A stretch of DNA of 43,798 nucleotides from Pseudomonadota bacterium (GTDB lineage Bacteria > Myxococcota_A > UBA796 > GCA-2862545), in the NCBI GenBank assembly GCA_023954855.1, contig JAGSGY010000045.1, positions 1 through 43,798 on the forward strand, written 5' to 3'. Numbering within the stretch: position 1 is the stretch's first letter; every line of letters begins with the position of its first letter. Below, one piece after another: positions 32,665 through 40,722 of the stretch. The notes beneath the pieces are model-generated. The model was not told the DNA's origin. It saw only the letters and a list, made by a program, of their open reading frames with translations, and did no database searches. The translations under genes were made by a program, and so were the position numbers.

Positions 32665-32693
32665 CAGACACCCACCCGAAGCGAAGGTAAGCT
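32665..32693 (+). promoter_or_regulatory. Promoter-like pair CAGACA / TAAGCT before the kinase-like gene
   Basis: CAGACA (32665-32670), 17 bases, TAAGCT (32688-32693), with ATG 32711 following after 17 bases and no clear ribosome site. Confidence 0.4.
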
Positions 32694-32710
32694 GCCAGGC
32701 CAAGTCCCCT

Positions 32711-33775
32711 ATGTCAGAGTCCCCATCCATCGCAGCGCACCCCCTCCGCACCTGGTTCGAGCCGGGCCGCCGGCCACAGCAAGATCGGGTCCAAGTCGCC
32801 GACCAACCCGGATTGGCGCGCAAGACCGCCATCTGGCGCCCACGCGATGACTCCCCAACGGCAGAGAAGCGCCTGTTCGCCGAGGCGAGCTTGTGGGCGC
32901 AGCTCGAGCACCCGAACATCCCGCCGTTGTACAGCATCACCCGCGACTCGGAAGGACTCAGGGTGGCCACGCGATGGATCGACGGTCGCCCCTGGTCCGA
33001 AGGGTTGGCCCAGTCCGGGTCGGCCGACCTCGTCGAGCAGGTCGAGGTGCTGCGCGAAGTCTGCCGAGCCGTGGAACACGCCCATCTTCGCGGCGTCGCC
33101 CACCGCGACATCAAGCCCTCCAACGTCATGCTCGGGGCCGAGGAGGAGGTGTTTCTCGTCGGCTGGAGCGCGGCTCGAGATCTGAACGACACCACCAGCA
33201 CGCCCGCTGGCACGCCAGCGTACGTCGCACCCGAAGTGGCACGCGGCGATGCGGGCGACGCGTCGAGCGACATCTATCTGCTCGGCGGAGTGCTCTACCG
33301 GCTGCTGACCGGTGCCCCACCGCACGGCGACACCCACGGCGACAAGGCCATGGCGCATGCCCGTTCTCGCGCGCTACCGCGCTTTGCCGACGACCTTCCA
33401 GCCCCGCTCGCCGACTGCGCCCGCAGGGCCCTCGACCCCCTTCCCAGCCGACGGCACCCCTCCGCTGCGGCGTTCCGAGCCGAGCTCGAGGCCTGGTTGG
33501 CTGCGCGACCGCTCGAAGCCCTGCTGTCCGGCATCGGCGACCAGATCGCCGAGCTGAAGGCCAGCCTACGCGATGCCGAGGCGAACGACGCCAAGCCGAG
33601 GGAAGTCTTCTACGCCACGCGGACGATGTGCCTGCAGGCCGCGACCCTCGATGGGGACCCCGAGCCGGCTCTCGCGATGCTCCACAACGCCTGCGCGCTC
33701 TATTTCGAGCACGCCCTCGCCAACGGTCGCGCGTCCGACGCTCAGACCGCTCTCGAGGCGATTCCGCCGAGATGA
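32711..33775 (+). CDS. Ser/Thr kinase homologue lacking the DFG aspartate (probable pseudokinase)
   Basis: A 354-residue Hanks-type kinase homologue. HRDIKPSN (131-138) and YVAPEV (171-176) with an SSDIYLLGGVLYRLLTG helix are present, and Lys38 may be the ATP-site lysine. The glycine loop is not recognisable. Where DFG should be, about 19 residues after HRD, the sequence is LVGWSAARD, so Gly151 replaces the metal-binding Asp. By established kinase knowledge this loss usually ends or greatly weakens phosphotransfer, although some atypical kinases survive it. The last 100 residues are helical. Its stop overlaps the ATG of the next membrane-protein gene (ATGA), so the two are coupled and may form a complex. 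Confidence 0.82.
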   Translation: MSESPSIAAHPLRTWFEPGRRPQQDRVQVADQPGLARKTAIWRPRDDSPTAEKRLFAEASLWAQLEHPNIPPLYSITRDSEGLRVATRWIDGRPWSEGLAQSGSADLVEQVEVLREVCRAVEHAHLRGVAHRDIKPSNVMLGAEEEVFLVGWSAARDLNDTTSTPAGTPAYVAPEVARGDAGDASSDIYLLGGVLYRLLTGAPPHGDTHGDKAMAHARSRALPRFADDLPAPLADCARRALDPLPSRRHPSAAAFRAELEAWLAARPLEALLSGIGDQIAELKASLRDAEANDAKPREVFYATRTMCLQAATLDGDPEPALAMLHNACALYFEHALANGRASDAQTALEAIPPR

Positions 33776-34359
33776 ACGCGCGACTCGAGAATTTGCGACG
33801 TCGAATGTCCGCTGCGCGAGCCGAGACCCAGCGCTTGGCGGCAGTCGGCAAGGAAGCCGACACCAAGGTCTTCGGCGAGGTGGGCTGGCTCTTCTCACTC
33901 ACCTTCGCCTCAGCCACCGTCCTGTGCATCGCGCTGCAAGCCCTACCCTCGTTTCAGGCCTCGACCATGGCCACCCGGCGACTCCTCACCGTGGTCGCCT
34001 TCGAGATCCCAATCCTGGTGGGGCTCGTGCACATCATGCGCAACAACTCCTCCCCGCGCGTTGCGACCGTGAGCCAGGGCATTCTCACCCTCACGTTCTC
34101 GCTCGTGGGCCTGCGCTTTCTCGTCTGGCAGTTCGATGGCGACCCCGACACCGAGGCCTGGGCCACCACGGCCCTGGCCGCGACCGCCGTGCACTTTCTG
34201 CAGTTCCATGGCGCCACGCTGTTCATCGCGATCTGCATCGGGCTGACCGCGCTCTCGGCCCTCTCGTTCATCACGCCGACATTGGCCCTCAACGCGGTGG
34301 CGGTGTCCGTAGCGGCGACCCTGTTCTACGACTGGCGCATGCGCGTGCACGAGCCCTGA
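33772..34359 (+). CDS. Multi-pass membrane protein coupled to the pseudokinase
   Basis: A 195-residue protein starting at the ATG of the ATGA overlap. The first 35 residues are a charged helix (ARLENLRRRMSAARAETQRLAAV) suited to protein contact. About five hydrophobic helices follow (near 42-60, 72-90, 100-115, 130-150, 155-180). I do not recognise the family. The overlap implies coordinated translation with the pseudokinase, and the N-terminal helix is a possible docking site for it; this is an inference. It ends four bases from the convergent metallopeptidase gene. Confidence 0.72.
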   Translation: MNARLENLRRRMSAARAETQRLAAVGKEADTKVFGEVGWLFSLTFASATVLCIALQALPSFQASTMATRRLLTVVAFEIPILVGLVHIMRNNSSPRVATVSQGILTLTFSLVGLRFLVWQFDGDPDTEAWATTALAATAVHFLQFHGATLFIAICIGLTALSALSFITPTLALNAVAVSVAATLFYDWRMRVHEP

Positions 34360-34362
34360 GCC

Positions 34363-35697
34363 TCAGTCGCGACGGCGACGCACCGCGGCAACGCCGACCA
34401 AGAACAGCGCGCCCATCGGCTCGAAGCCGCCGATTACACAGCCGCACCCCGAGCCGAGCGGCGTGCGCTCCGACAGGGTGATCACGCCGGGCATCGGCCC
34501 TGGGTCTTCGATGAGCTCGGCGGACCAGCTGTACTCGAAGCCCACGTTGTCCGGGTCCTTCGGCGAGACGATGAGGTGACCCTCGATCAGGTGGAAGTTC
34601 GAGATCCAGCCCTCGGCGTGGCCGTTCTCATCGACCTCGAGGGGGATGTAGTCGAGGACCGGCGTACCCGTGGCCGTGCTCTCGGATGAAGCGAGCACCG
34701 CGTACCAGTCGACACTCGGGTCGCCATCAAAGGTGACCTTGAGGGCGAGCTCCTTCTCGAAGTTCGACCGAAGCGCGATGAAGTTCATGCCGAGGCCTTC
34801 AGGCAGCATGTCTTCGTTGGCATCGCCGGACGCGGGGTAGGCATCGGCCGTGTCCGCACGCGTGACTGGCGCGACCATGGCGCCATTCACGAGGTCGAGG
34901 GTCGTGAGCCGGGCCATGTAGTGCGGCCAGAACGCCTCGAAGTCGACGCCGGCGCTCTCGAGCGCGTCGGGGAACCAGATCACGTCACCGGTCACTGTGG
35001 CCCCGTACTCCCAGGTTGCACGCACGGTGTCAGGGCCGCCGTACTGCTCGTCGATGAACTGCGCGAGAATCGCGGTGCCGTACATGTGCGCCGACTGCTC
35101 GGGGATCAAGAACGCGGCGACCCGGTGGTGTAGCGCCAGATGCGGGTACTCGGTGTAGTCGCTCGCATCGCGCGCCCAGCCACTCACGTCGTTGTCGGCA
35201 TAGGCGGTCAGCCAGGTCGCACAGCCCTCCATCCACCAGATCCAGCTGGTGACGCCGTCGAGGTAGGCGCCCATGTAGGCGTACTGCACGGTGTGAGCGA
35301 CCTCGTGCATGGTCGTCGATTCGCCGGGGATGCGCTCGTTCTCGGTGAACAGGAAGATCACCGGCGACGGATGGTCGGTGCAGTCGATGGTCTCGGTGCG
35401 GCCGAAGCTAAAGCCGACATCGGACGGAAGAATGCGAATCGCAATCGGGTCGTCGACGAACTCCCAGCCCATGTCGATAAAGGTCGTGCGGGCCGACTCT
35501 GCGGCGTCGAGACGGTCCTGGGCGTCATCGACATCGGCGATGGCGGGGTCCCACTCGACCCAGAAATTCTCACCCTCGAGGCGCTCGGCGTCGGTGTATG
35601 CGAAGCCGTAGCAGGGTTCATCGAGCGCGAGCGCGGGCGTAACGACGAGCAGCGAGAGCAGAGAGAGCACGGCGAGGTCCTTGGAAAAGCAAGGCAT
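34363..35697 (-). CDS. Secreted zinc metallopeptidase with MYXO-CTERM-type anchor
   Basis: A 444-residue exported protein with signal peptide (LLSLLVVTPALALD). The motif MHEVAHTVQ gives His131, Glu132 and His135, and MEGCATWLTAYA with Glu157 follows about 22 residues on, as in gluzincin-type zinc peptidases. A beta-rich C-terminal region of about 150 residues ends in a sorting tail: GSGCGC, a hydrophobic helix (GALFLVGVAAV) and RRRRD. This matches the MYXO-CTERM type of tail, which is found in Myxococcota and thought to be processed for surface attachment. A GAGG site lies before ATG 35697. It could act in predation or surface processing; the substrate is unknown. Confidence 0.86.
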   Translation of the reverse strand: MPCFSKDLAVLSLLSLLVVTPALALDEPCYGFAYTDAERLEGENFWVEWDPAIADVDDAQDRLDAAESARTTFIDMGWEFVDDPIAIRILPSDVGFSFGRTETIDCTDHPSPVIFLFTENERIPGESTTMHEVAHTVQYAYMGAYLDGVTSWIWWMEGCATWLTAYADNDVSGWARDASDYTEYPHLALHHRVAAFLIPEQSAHMYGTAILAQFIDEQYGGPDTVRATWEYGATVTGDVIWFPDALESAGVDFEAFWPHYMARLTTLDLVNGAMVAPVTRADTADAYPASGDANEDMLPEGLGMNFIALRSNFEKELALKVTFDGDPSVDWYAVLASSESTATGTPVLDYIPLEVDENGHAEGWISNFHLIEGHLIVSPKDPDNVGFEYSWSAELIEDPGPMPGVITLSERTPLGSGCGCVIGGFEPMGALFLVGVAAVRRRRD

Positions 35698-35720
35698 AAC
35701 GCCTCAAGCCCAGAGCGGGC

Positions 35721-36959
35721 TCACGGCTCATCCAAGCTGTCTCCACCAAGCAAACGCGACACCGCCTCGGCCGACACCACCGCCCCCTCCTGCAGGCCGT
35801 TGCCGAGCCAAGCGCCCGCATGGAAGGTGTGGTTCTCGCCGTTGGTCGCGCTCACCTCGACATGCCAGCGATAGGCATCGACCGTGTAGTCGGGGGTGTG
35901 GTGCTTCTGCCGGTGGAGCACCTTCGCGGGGTCGATCTCGTCTTCCATGCCGAAGGCCAAGCCGTATCGAGTCTCGCTGTCGGCGACCCCGCACAGGTCG
36001 TTGAGGTACGAGTTGTACCCGCCCTGCCCGCCGCTCAGCTCGTACACATCGAACTCGGTCGCCACCTGAATGCCGCGGCGTTCATACATGCCCGAGTCGC
36101 AGTGCACGAGCGTCTGAATGTGGTTCGGCTTCCAGCCCCCGAACCGACGAAGCTCCGCCTCACTGGGGTCCGTCAGTAGCTTCAGCGTCTGATCGGGCGG
36201 GGCCGCAAACACGACCTTGTCGAACCGTTCCACGTCCGGGCCGAGCATGTTTAGGGTGACGCCATCCGCATCCCGAGTGACCCCGGTGATGACCTGGTTG
36301 AGCCGCACCTCCCCTCGCAGGGACTCGACGATGCGGTGCAGGTAGCACCACGCGCCACCCTTCAGACTCACCCAGCTCTCAGCGCGCTCGAAAGCCCGCA
36401 ACATCGGAACGGTGAGCGCGGCGGGCATGTCGGGCACACGCTCGTAGGGAATCGAGTAGGCGTACATCGTAAGCAGGGCCGCCCACCGGTCCATGTCGGC
36501 ATCGGTGAGGCACTCGCTCAGTGGGAGCGACTCGAGGACGTCGTCGGGCAGCGCGGTGCGACGGTCAAAGGCGAGGCCCTGCATGCGTAGACCAATCAGA
36601 TCGATGAGCTGACCGAGCCGCTTCGGCCACGGATCCTGGGCCCGTCGAATCGACCCGGGCGAGAGATGATGCTCACCGTCACGCGTCCAGAAAGTCGTGG
36701 TGCCGGCCACCGGGCGGGTCTCGCAGCCAAGCTTGTCGAACAAGCGCATCAGCCGGGGGAAGTTGCGAACCTCGAACTCGATCACGCCGGCATCGAGGCG
36801 AAGCGACGGGTCGAGCTCGCTGGGCACGTTGCCATTCAGCGTACGCACGTGGCCGCCAAGCATGGGCTGACGCTCGAAGACCACCACGTCGTGGACCGAG
36901 TCCAACAGGTGGGCGCACACCAGTCCCGCACTGCCTCCCCCGATGATCGCTATGCGCAC
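35721..36959 (-). CDS. FAD-dependent oxidoreductase, amine-oxidase-like (COG2907-like)
   Basis: A 412-residue flavoprotein. Its N-terminus is the dinucleotide-binding motif MRIAIIGGGSAGLVCAHLL, then an acidic end of the second strand (VVVFER) and LGGHVRT. The C-terminal FAD contact region reads HTFHAGAWLGNGLQEGAVVSAEAVSRLLGG. This pattern fits the predicted NAD/FAD-binding protein group often found near cyclopropane fatty acid or lipid-modifying genes, and it is also similar to phytoene desaturase relatives. The gene starts nine bases after the next flavoenzyme ends, so both are in one operon. They may act on consecutive steps on a lipid or isoprenoid; the substrate is not known. Confidence 0.84.
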   Translation of the reverse strand: MRIAIIGGGSAGLVCAHLLDSVHDVVVFERQPMLGGHVRTLNGNVPSELDPSLRLDAGVIEFEVRNFPRLMRLFDKLGCETRPVAGTTTFWTRDGEHHLSPGSIRRAQDPWPKRLGQLIDLIGLRMQGLAFDRRTALPDDVLESLPLSECLTDADMDRWAALLTMYAYSIPYERVPDMPAALTVPMLRAFERAESWVSLKGGAWCYLHRIVESLRGEVRLNQVITGVTRDADGVTLNMLGPDVERFDKVVFAAPPDQTLKLLTDPSEAELRRFGGWKPNHIQTLVHCDSGMYERRGIQVATEFDVYELSGGQGGYNSYLNDLCGVADSETRYGLAFGMEDEIDPAKVLHRQKHHTPDYTVDAYRWHVEVSATNGENHTFHAGAWLGNGLQEGAVVSAEAVSRLLGGDSLDEP

Positions 36960-36968
36960 GGGACGCCC

Positions 36969-38531
36969 CTACCCATAGATGAACCGATCATCGGTCAGCT
37001 CCTCGTACAGGTTGGAGCCTGTCCAGATCGTGCCCGCAAAGCCCGGGTACCCAGACGACGCATTGCAGAAGTAGAGCCCTGGAATCGAGCTCTTCCACGA
37101 CAAGCGGCCCGGCCCCATCTGCGCGGGCGTCATGTTCGAGCCGTAGGAGTTGCCGCGAGGGCTGTTCACGTAGCGCTCGTTGGTGGTGGGGCTGCCGAGC
37201 ATCTTGAAGACGAGATGGTCGCGGAAGCCCGGCACATACTGCTCTTCGATGATGTCGATGATGCGGTCGAAGATCTCGCGCTTCTTGGCGGCGTAGGCCT
37301 TGGGCTTGGCGTAACGAAGATGGCGAAAGCGCTCGTAGTCCGCGACGGTGAGCAACTCGACCACCTGCTTGCCGGACGGACAGTCGCCTCGGTCCTCGGT
37401 GAGCAGCGTCGGTATCGAGACGGCAAAGCTCGGACGGGAGTAGTCTCCCCGCTCGACCATCTCAGCGAAGGCAACGTTCAGGTCCGGCTGCTCGGTGTGG
37501 AACAGGTTCGAGGGACCGAAGCCGTACTCGCGCATGTCGAGCCCCTCGACCACGCAGTAGGCCATGAAGTTCGAGGCCGAGTATTCGTAGTCGAGCTGCC
37601 TGCGGACGGCGGTGCTGAACTGCTCGAGCCCAATCATCTCTGCGGCGCGCTTGGGGTCCATGTTGCAGATGACGTGATTGCCGAGGAACTCCTGCACCTC
37701 GCCTGTCGCAATGCCGTCGTCATCGACCCCTTCGGCTCGGACACCGACCACACGCCCATCGCGCTGCACAAACGAGGTGACCCTCTGATTGAGCCGCACC
37801 TCGCCACCTCCCGCCTCGATCACGCCGACCAGCGTGTCGACGACGTGCTCGAAGTGGCGGGTCGGGTAGTAGGCGCCGCGCATGTACCCGGTGAACAGCA
37901 TCACCCAGGCGAAGAACGAGAGCTGGTTCGGTGGCAACAGGAAGTCGGGCCACTGCAGCGCGAGCAGGGTCTGGGCCTCGAGGGGAAGCCCAAATCCGTC
38001 GAAGACGTCTTGGAGCGTCGCGTTGCGATGCCGAATCATGCGGCGAAAGCGATGGATCTTCGTGAGCATGTGCAGCGTGCGATGCGACGCGGGCGGTAGC
38101 TCGGCAATCTCCTCGGAGACTCCGCGAACCTCAGCGAGAAAAGCGGTGCAGACCTCGGCGTGCTCCGGAAACAGCGCGACGACACGCCGGGTCAGCTCAT
38201 CCCAGTCGCCGGGGATGTCGAGCGCAAAGCCCTTCATGCGCATGCGGTCGAAACCGTCGGGATCGAGACGCTCGAAGGTGACCTGTTCCGACAGCCCGAG
38301 CTTGACCAAGAATCGGCCCACGGGCTCATCGGGTCCGCAGTTCCACACATAGTGAAGCTGTGCGTTGAAGCAGACCCGGTCGTCACCCTCGCCAAAGCAG
38401 AAGGTGTGGCCGTAGCCGCCGGGGGCCGAGTGCGCCTCGAGGACGCGAACAGTGCGGCCAGAGTGGGCCATCAGCGCACCGAAGGCCAGGGCCGAAAGTC
38501 CGCTTCCAACGATCAGGTAGTCAGGGTGCAT
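36969..38531 (-). CDS. CrtISO/phytoene-desaturase-like FAD oxidoreductase
   Basis: A 520-residue flavoprotein of the carotenoid isomerase/retinol saturase/CrtI superfamily. The nucleotide motif is DYLIVGSGLSALAFGALMA, then VRVLEAHSAPGGYGHTF, and the C-terminal domain ends with GLYFCNASSGYPGFAGTIWTGSNLYEEL, the FAD-binding end typical of the group. No phytoene synthase or other carotenoid genes are in the window, so a different unsaturated lipid is equally possible. GGAG precedes ATG 38531 by six bases. A perfect AGGAGGT also lies 30 bases upstream but has no start codon in range. It is the first gene of a two-gene operon with the flavoenzyme at 35721. Confidence 0.86.
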   Translation of the reverse strand: MHPDYLIVGSGLSALAFGALMAHSGRTVRVLEAHSAPGGYGHTFCFGEGDDRVCFNAQLHYVWNCGPDEPVGRFLVKLGLSEQVTFERLDPDGFDRMRMKGFALDIPGDWDELTRRVVALFPEHAEVCTAFLAEVRGVSEEIAELPPASHRTLHMLTKIHRFRRMIRHRNATLQDVFDGFGLPLEAQTLLALQWPDFLLPPNQLSFFAWVMLFTGYMRGAYYPTRHFEHVVDTLVGVIEAGGGEVRLNQRVTSFVQRDGRVVGVRAEGVDDDGIATGEVQEFLGNHVICNMDPKRAAEMIGLEQFSTAVRRQLDYEYSASNFMAYCVVEGLDMREYGFGPSNLFHTEQPDLNVAFAEMVERGDYSRPSFAVSIPTLLTEDRGDCPSGKQVVELLTVADYERFRHLRYAKPKAYAAKKREIFDRIIDIIEEQYVPGFRDHLVFKMLGSPTTNERYVNSPRGNSYGSNMTPAQMGPGRLSWKSSIPGLYFCNASSGYPGFAGTIWTGSNLYEELTDDRFIYG

Positions 38532-38700
38532 GCGCGCTCCGTCGGTGGGCGGGTGGGCTCACCTCCTCTTGCGGATGCAAGGACCGTACCGGGTCCAATG
38601 CGCCCCAAAGCCGCCAAACAAGCGGTTCAGTTCAACGCCGGTGGGCGATTCCACACGCTGCGTCTGCCCAGAGTTGCCAAACCGCCCCATCCACGGCGCG

Positions 38701-38706
38701 TACACT
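38701..38706 (+). promoter_or_regulatory. -10-like TACACT, six bases before the kinase-hydrolase GTG
   Basis: TACACT, then TGGGCG, then GTG 38713, with no Shine-Dalgarno site. TTGCCA at 38674-38679 is a possible but too distant -35 (21 bases). Confidence 0.38.
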
Positions 38707-38712
38707 TGGGCG

Positions 38713-40644
38713 GTGAACCTGCAGACGCCCTCACCCCATGGACAGACGACCGGACGCTACCGCCTCGAGCGCAGGCTGGGACGCGGCGCCATGGGTGAGG
38801 TGTGGCTCGGTCGCGACACCCTGACCGACAACCTTGCAGCCGTGAAGCTCGTCGCCTCGGATGCCCCAGAAGTCGCGCGCACCCAGTTCGAGCGCGAGTG
38901 GCGCGCCATTGCCCGACTCGACCACCCCAACATCGTGCACCTGTATGAGGTGGGTCCGGCGCACCTCGCAACGGCCTATATCGATGGCCCGAGCCTCCAG
39001 CGTCGCCTGCAGAGCCCCATCGATCCGAGTGTCGCCATCGACTGGACGTTGCAGGTGGCCTCAGCCCTCGGTCACGCACACGCCCAGGGTGTCGTGCACC
39101 GCGATGTGAAGCCCGCGAACGTCTTGCTCGACAGCCGCGGGAACGCCTTTCTCGCCGACTTCGGTCTCGCCTTGTTCGACGAAGACGCCGAGGCCCAGCG
39201 CGGAGGCACCCCCAAGTACATGGCCCCCGAGCAGTGGGAGCAATCCAAGGTGGGCCCCGCCGCCGATCAGTTCGCACTCGGCCGGACCCTACTCGCCATG
39301 CTGATTGGAGGACCGCCACCGACGCAGGCCTCCGAGGGATTTGCCCTACTCCGCGAAGACCTGCCCGCCGCCCTGATCGCGGCCCTTCAGCGCGCACTGC
39401 ACCACCAGCCAGACAAGCGCTTCGCCTCGGTCTCGGACTTCGCAGTAGCCCTCGCCGCCGTCGATCTGGGAGGCCTGGGAGCGGTGAATCGACTCGCCAC
39501 GACCAAGCGCGACGCGGACGCCTTTGCGTGGGCCGCGGGCTGTCACCACAAGCAGCAGGTCGGCCACGACCTGGAGCGCACCGACACCCGAATCTCGGAG
39601 CTCGTCCGCGGCGGGCAGGTCGACGAGGACGCCTGGCAAGAGTTCCAAGCGCAGACCAGCTACGCCGAGTTCGGGTGGGCCATGTATGGACGGCCCGGCC
39701 GCCTCGGGTCCCTCGACACCGCTGCCGCCGTGGCCAGAGCCAGCGAGGTCGTGGTTCTGCTGCACGGGTGGGGCTGCACGCGCGACGTGTGGGCCCGCAT
39801 TGCCCAGCAACTCTGCCGCGACAATGCCGAGGTGTTGGTGCTCACCCCCGATGTGCAGGGCTTCGGCGAGTCCGTCTTCGACCAACCGTGGCCGTCGCGA
39901 CCTCACACCGCGCCCGACGGCTTCTACACCGCGATCAAGCACTGGCTCGCCCTTCTGGGCCTGCATGACCTGCCGACCGTGATCGTCGGCCACTCCATGG
40001 CGGGAATCGCCGTACTCGCGGGCGAGGATGCCCCCGACACCCGGCGCCCCTACCGCGTCTCGATCGCACCCCCATGGCTATCGACCCGACCCCTGATGTG
40101 GTGGTGGGTCAAGATCGGCACCCTCCTCCTCATCGCGCTGTCCTACCTGGGACCGGCCTTCCGCCTCGTCACCGACAGCGTGAGCATGGGCAAGACCAGC
40201 GATCGCATCGCCCCTCACGTGCGCACCGAGATGATCCACAACATGCGCCGCATCGACCGGACCGTCCTCGGACGCATCGCACAAGGCATCGGCCTGGGAC
40301 TCGAGCCATCCGCCGAGGCCATCCACCGCACCATCATCATCGCCGGCGACGAAGACCCGATGCTCACGGCCGACCCCATCTTCGCCGCAGCCGCGCGCAT
40401 CGGGATTCCACGCTCGCACGTGCGGGTGCTCTCGACCGCTTCGCACTACCCGCACATCGAGGACCCGGAGCATCCGGAACACACCGCAAGGAACAGCGCC
40501 GAGATCGTTGCGTGCATCGACGATCTCTTGATGTCCTGCCGCGACCCGACGCTGATGTACGGCGGACTGCGAAGGCCAGAGCCCGCGGATCTGCACCGGG
40601 AATCGGCCGACTCGGACACCCTCGCCTACCTGGTCGACGACTAG
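38713..40644 (+). CDS. Ser/Thr protein kinase fused to an alpha/beta hydrolase
   Basis: A 643-residue two-domain protein from GTG 38713. The kinase (about 15-270) is complete: GRGAMG loop, VKL lysine, HRDVKPAN (129-136), DFG (149-151) and YMAPEQ. After a linker of about 70 residues, an alpha/beta hydrolase occupies about 330-610: oxyanion motif HGWG (351-354), nucleophile elbow GHSMAG with Ser428, acid in AGDEDPML (Asp546 or Asp548) and His578 or His581. A hydrophobic segment (MWWWVKIGTLLLIALSYLGPAF, about 460-480) may be a membrane-associating lid. Both active sites look intact. A frame extending to 38530 is open, but the kinase homology and -10 spacing favour 38713. The substrates of both halves are unknown. 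Confidence 0.9.
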   Translation: MNLQTPSPHGQTTGRYRLERRLGRGAMGEVWLGRDTLTDNLAAVKLVASDAPEVARTQFEREWRAIARLDHPNIVHLYEVGPAHLATAYIDGPSLQRRLQSPIDPSVAIDWTLQVASALGHAHAQGVVHRDVKPANVLLDSRGNAFLADFGLALFDEDAEAQRGGTPKYMAPEQWEQSKVGPAADQFALGRTLLAMLIGGPPPTQASEGFALLREDLPAALIAALQRALHHQPDKRFASVSDFAVALAAVDLGGLGAVNRLATTKRDADAFAWAAGCHHKQQVGHDLERTDTRISELVRGGQVDEDAWQEFQAQTSYAEFGWAMYGRPGRLGSLDTAAAVARASEVVVLLHGWGCTRDVWARIAQQLCRDNAEVLVLTPDVQGFGESVFDQPWPSRPHTAPDGFYTAIKHWLALLGLHDLPTVIVGHSMAGIAVLAGEDAPDTRRPYRVSIAPPWLSTRPLMWWWVKIGTLLLIALSYLGPAFRLVTDSVSMGKTSDRIAPHVRTEMIHNMRRIDRTVLGRIAQGIGLGLEPSAEAIHRTIIIAGDEDPMLTADPIFAAAARIGIPRSHVRVLSTASHYPHIEDPEHPEHTARNSAEIVACIDDLLMSCRDPTLMYGGLRRPEPADLHRESADSDTLAYLVDD

Positions 40645-40680
40645 CCGAGCGCCCCCTCGGAGAAAGATCGCCACCGCCGG

Positions 40681-40708
40681 TTGACGACCCTATCGATCCG
40701 ATTAACTT
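40681..40708 (+). promoter_or_regulatory. arsR promoter
   Basis: TTGACG (40681-40686), 16 bases, TAACTT (40703-40708), six bases, ATG 40715. A good -35 and the recurring spacing make it one of the better promoters here; the transcript would be leaderless. Confidence 0.55.
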
Positions 40709-40722
40709 CGATATATGTCGAA
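40707..40722. promoter_or_regulatory. Candidate ArsR operator over the arsR start codon
   Basis: TTCGATATATGTCGAA is an inverted repeat of TTCGA and TCGAA with six bases between. It overlaps the end of the -10 and the arsR ATG. A repressor bound here would block initiation. The assignment is based on position and symmetry only. Confidence 0.45.

Noticed and set aside
36666-38099. Plus-strand frame of 477 codons over the two flavoenzymes
   Set aside because: It is antisense to two genes with clear FAD motifs and spans their junction.
38554-38570. Perfect AGGAGGT Shine-Dalgarno on the minus strand about 30 bases before the flavoenzyme start
   Set aside because: No start codon follows within usable distance, and the gene has its own GGAG nearer the ATG; it is probably chance or a remnant.
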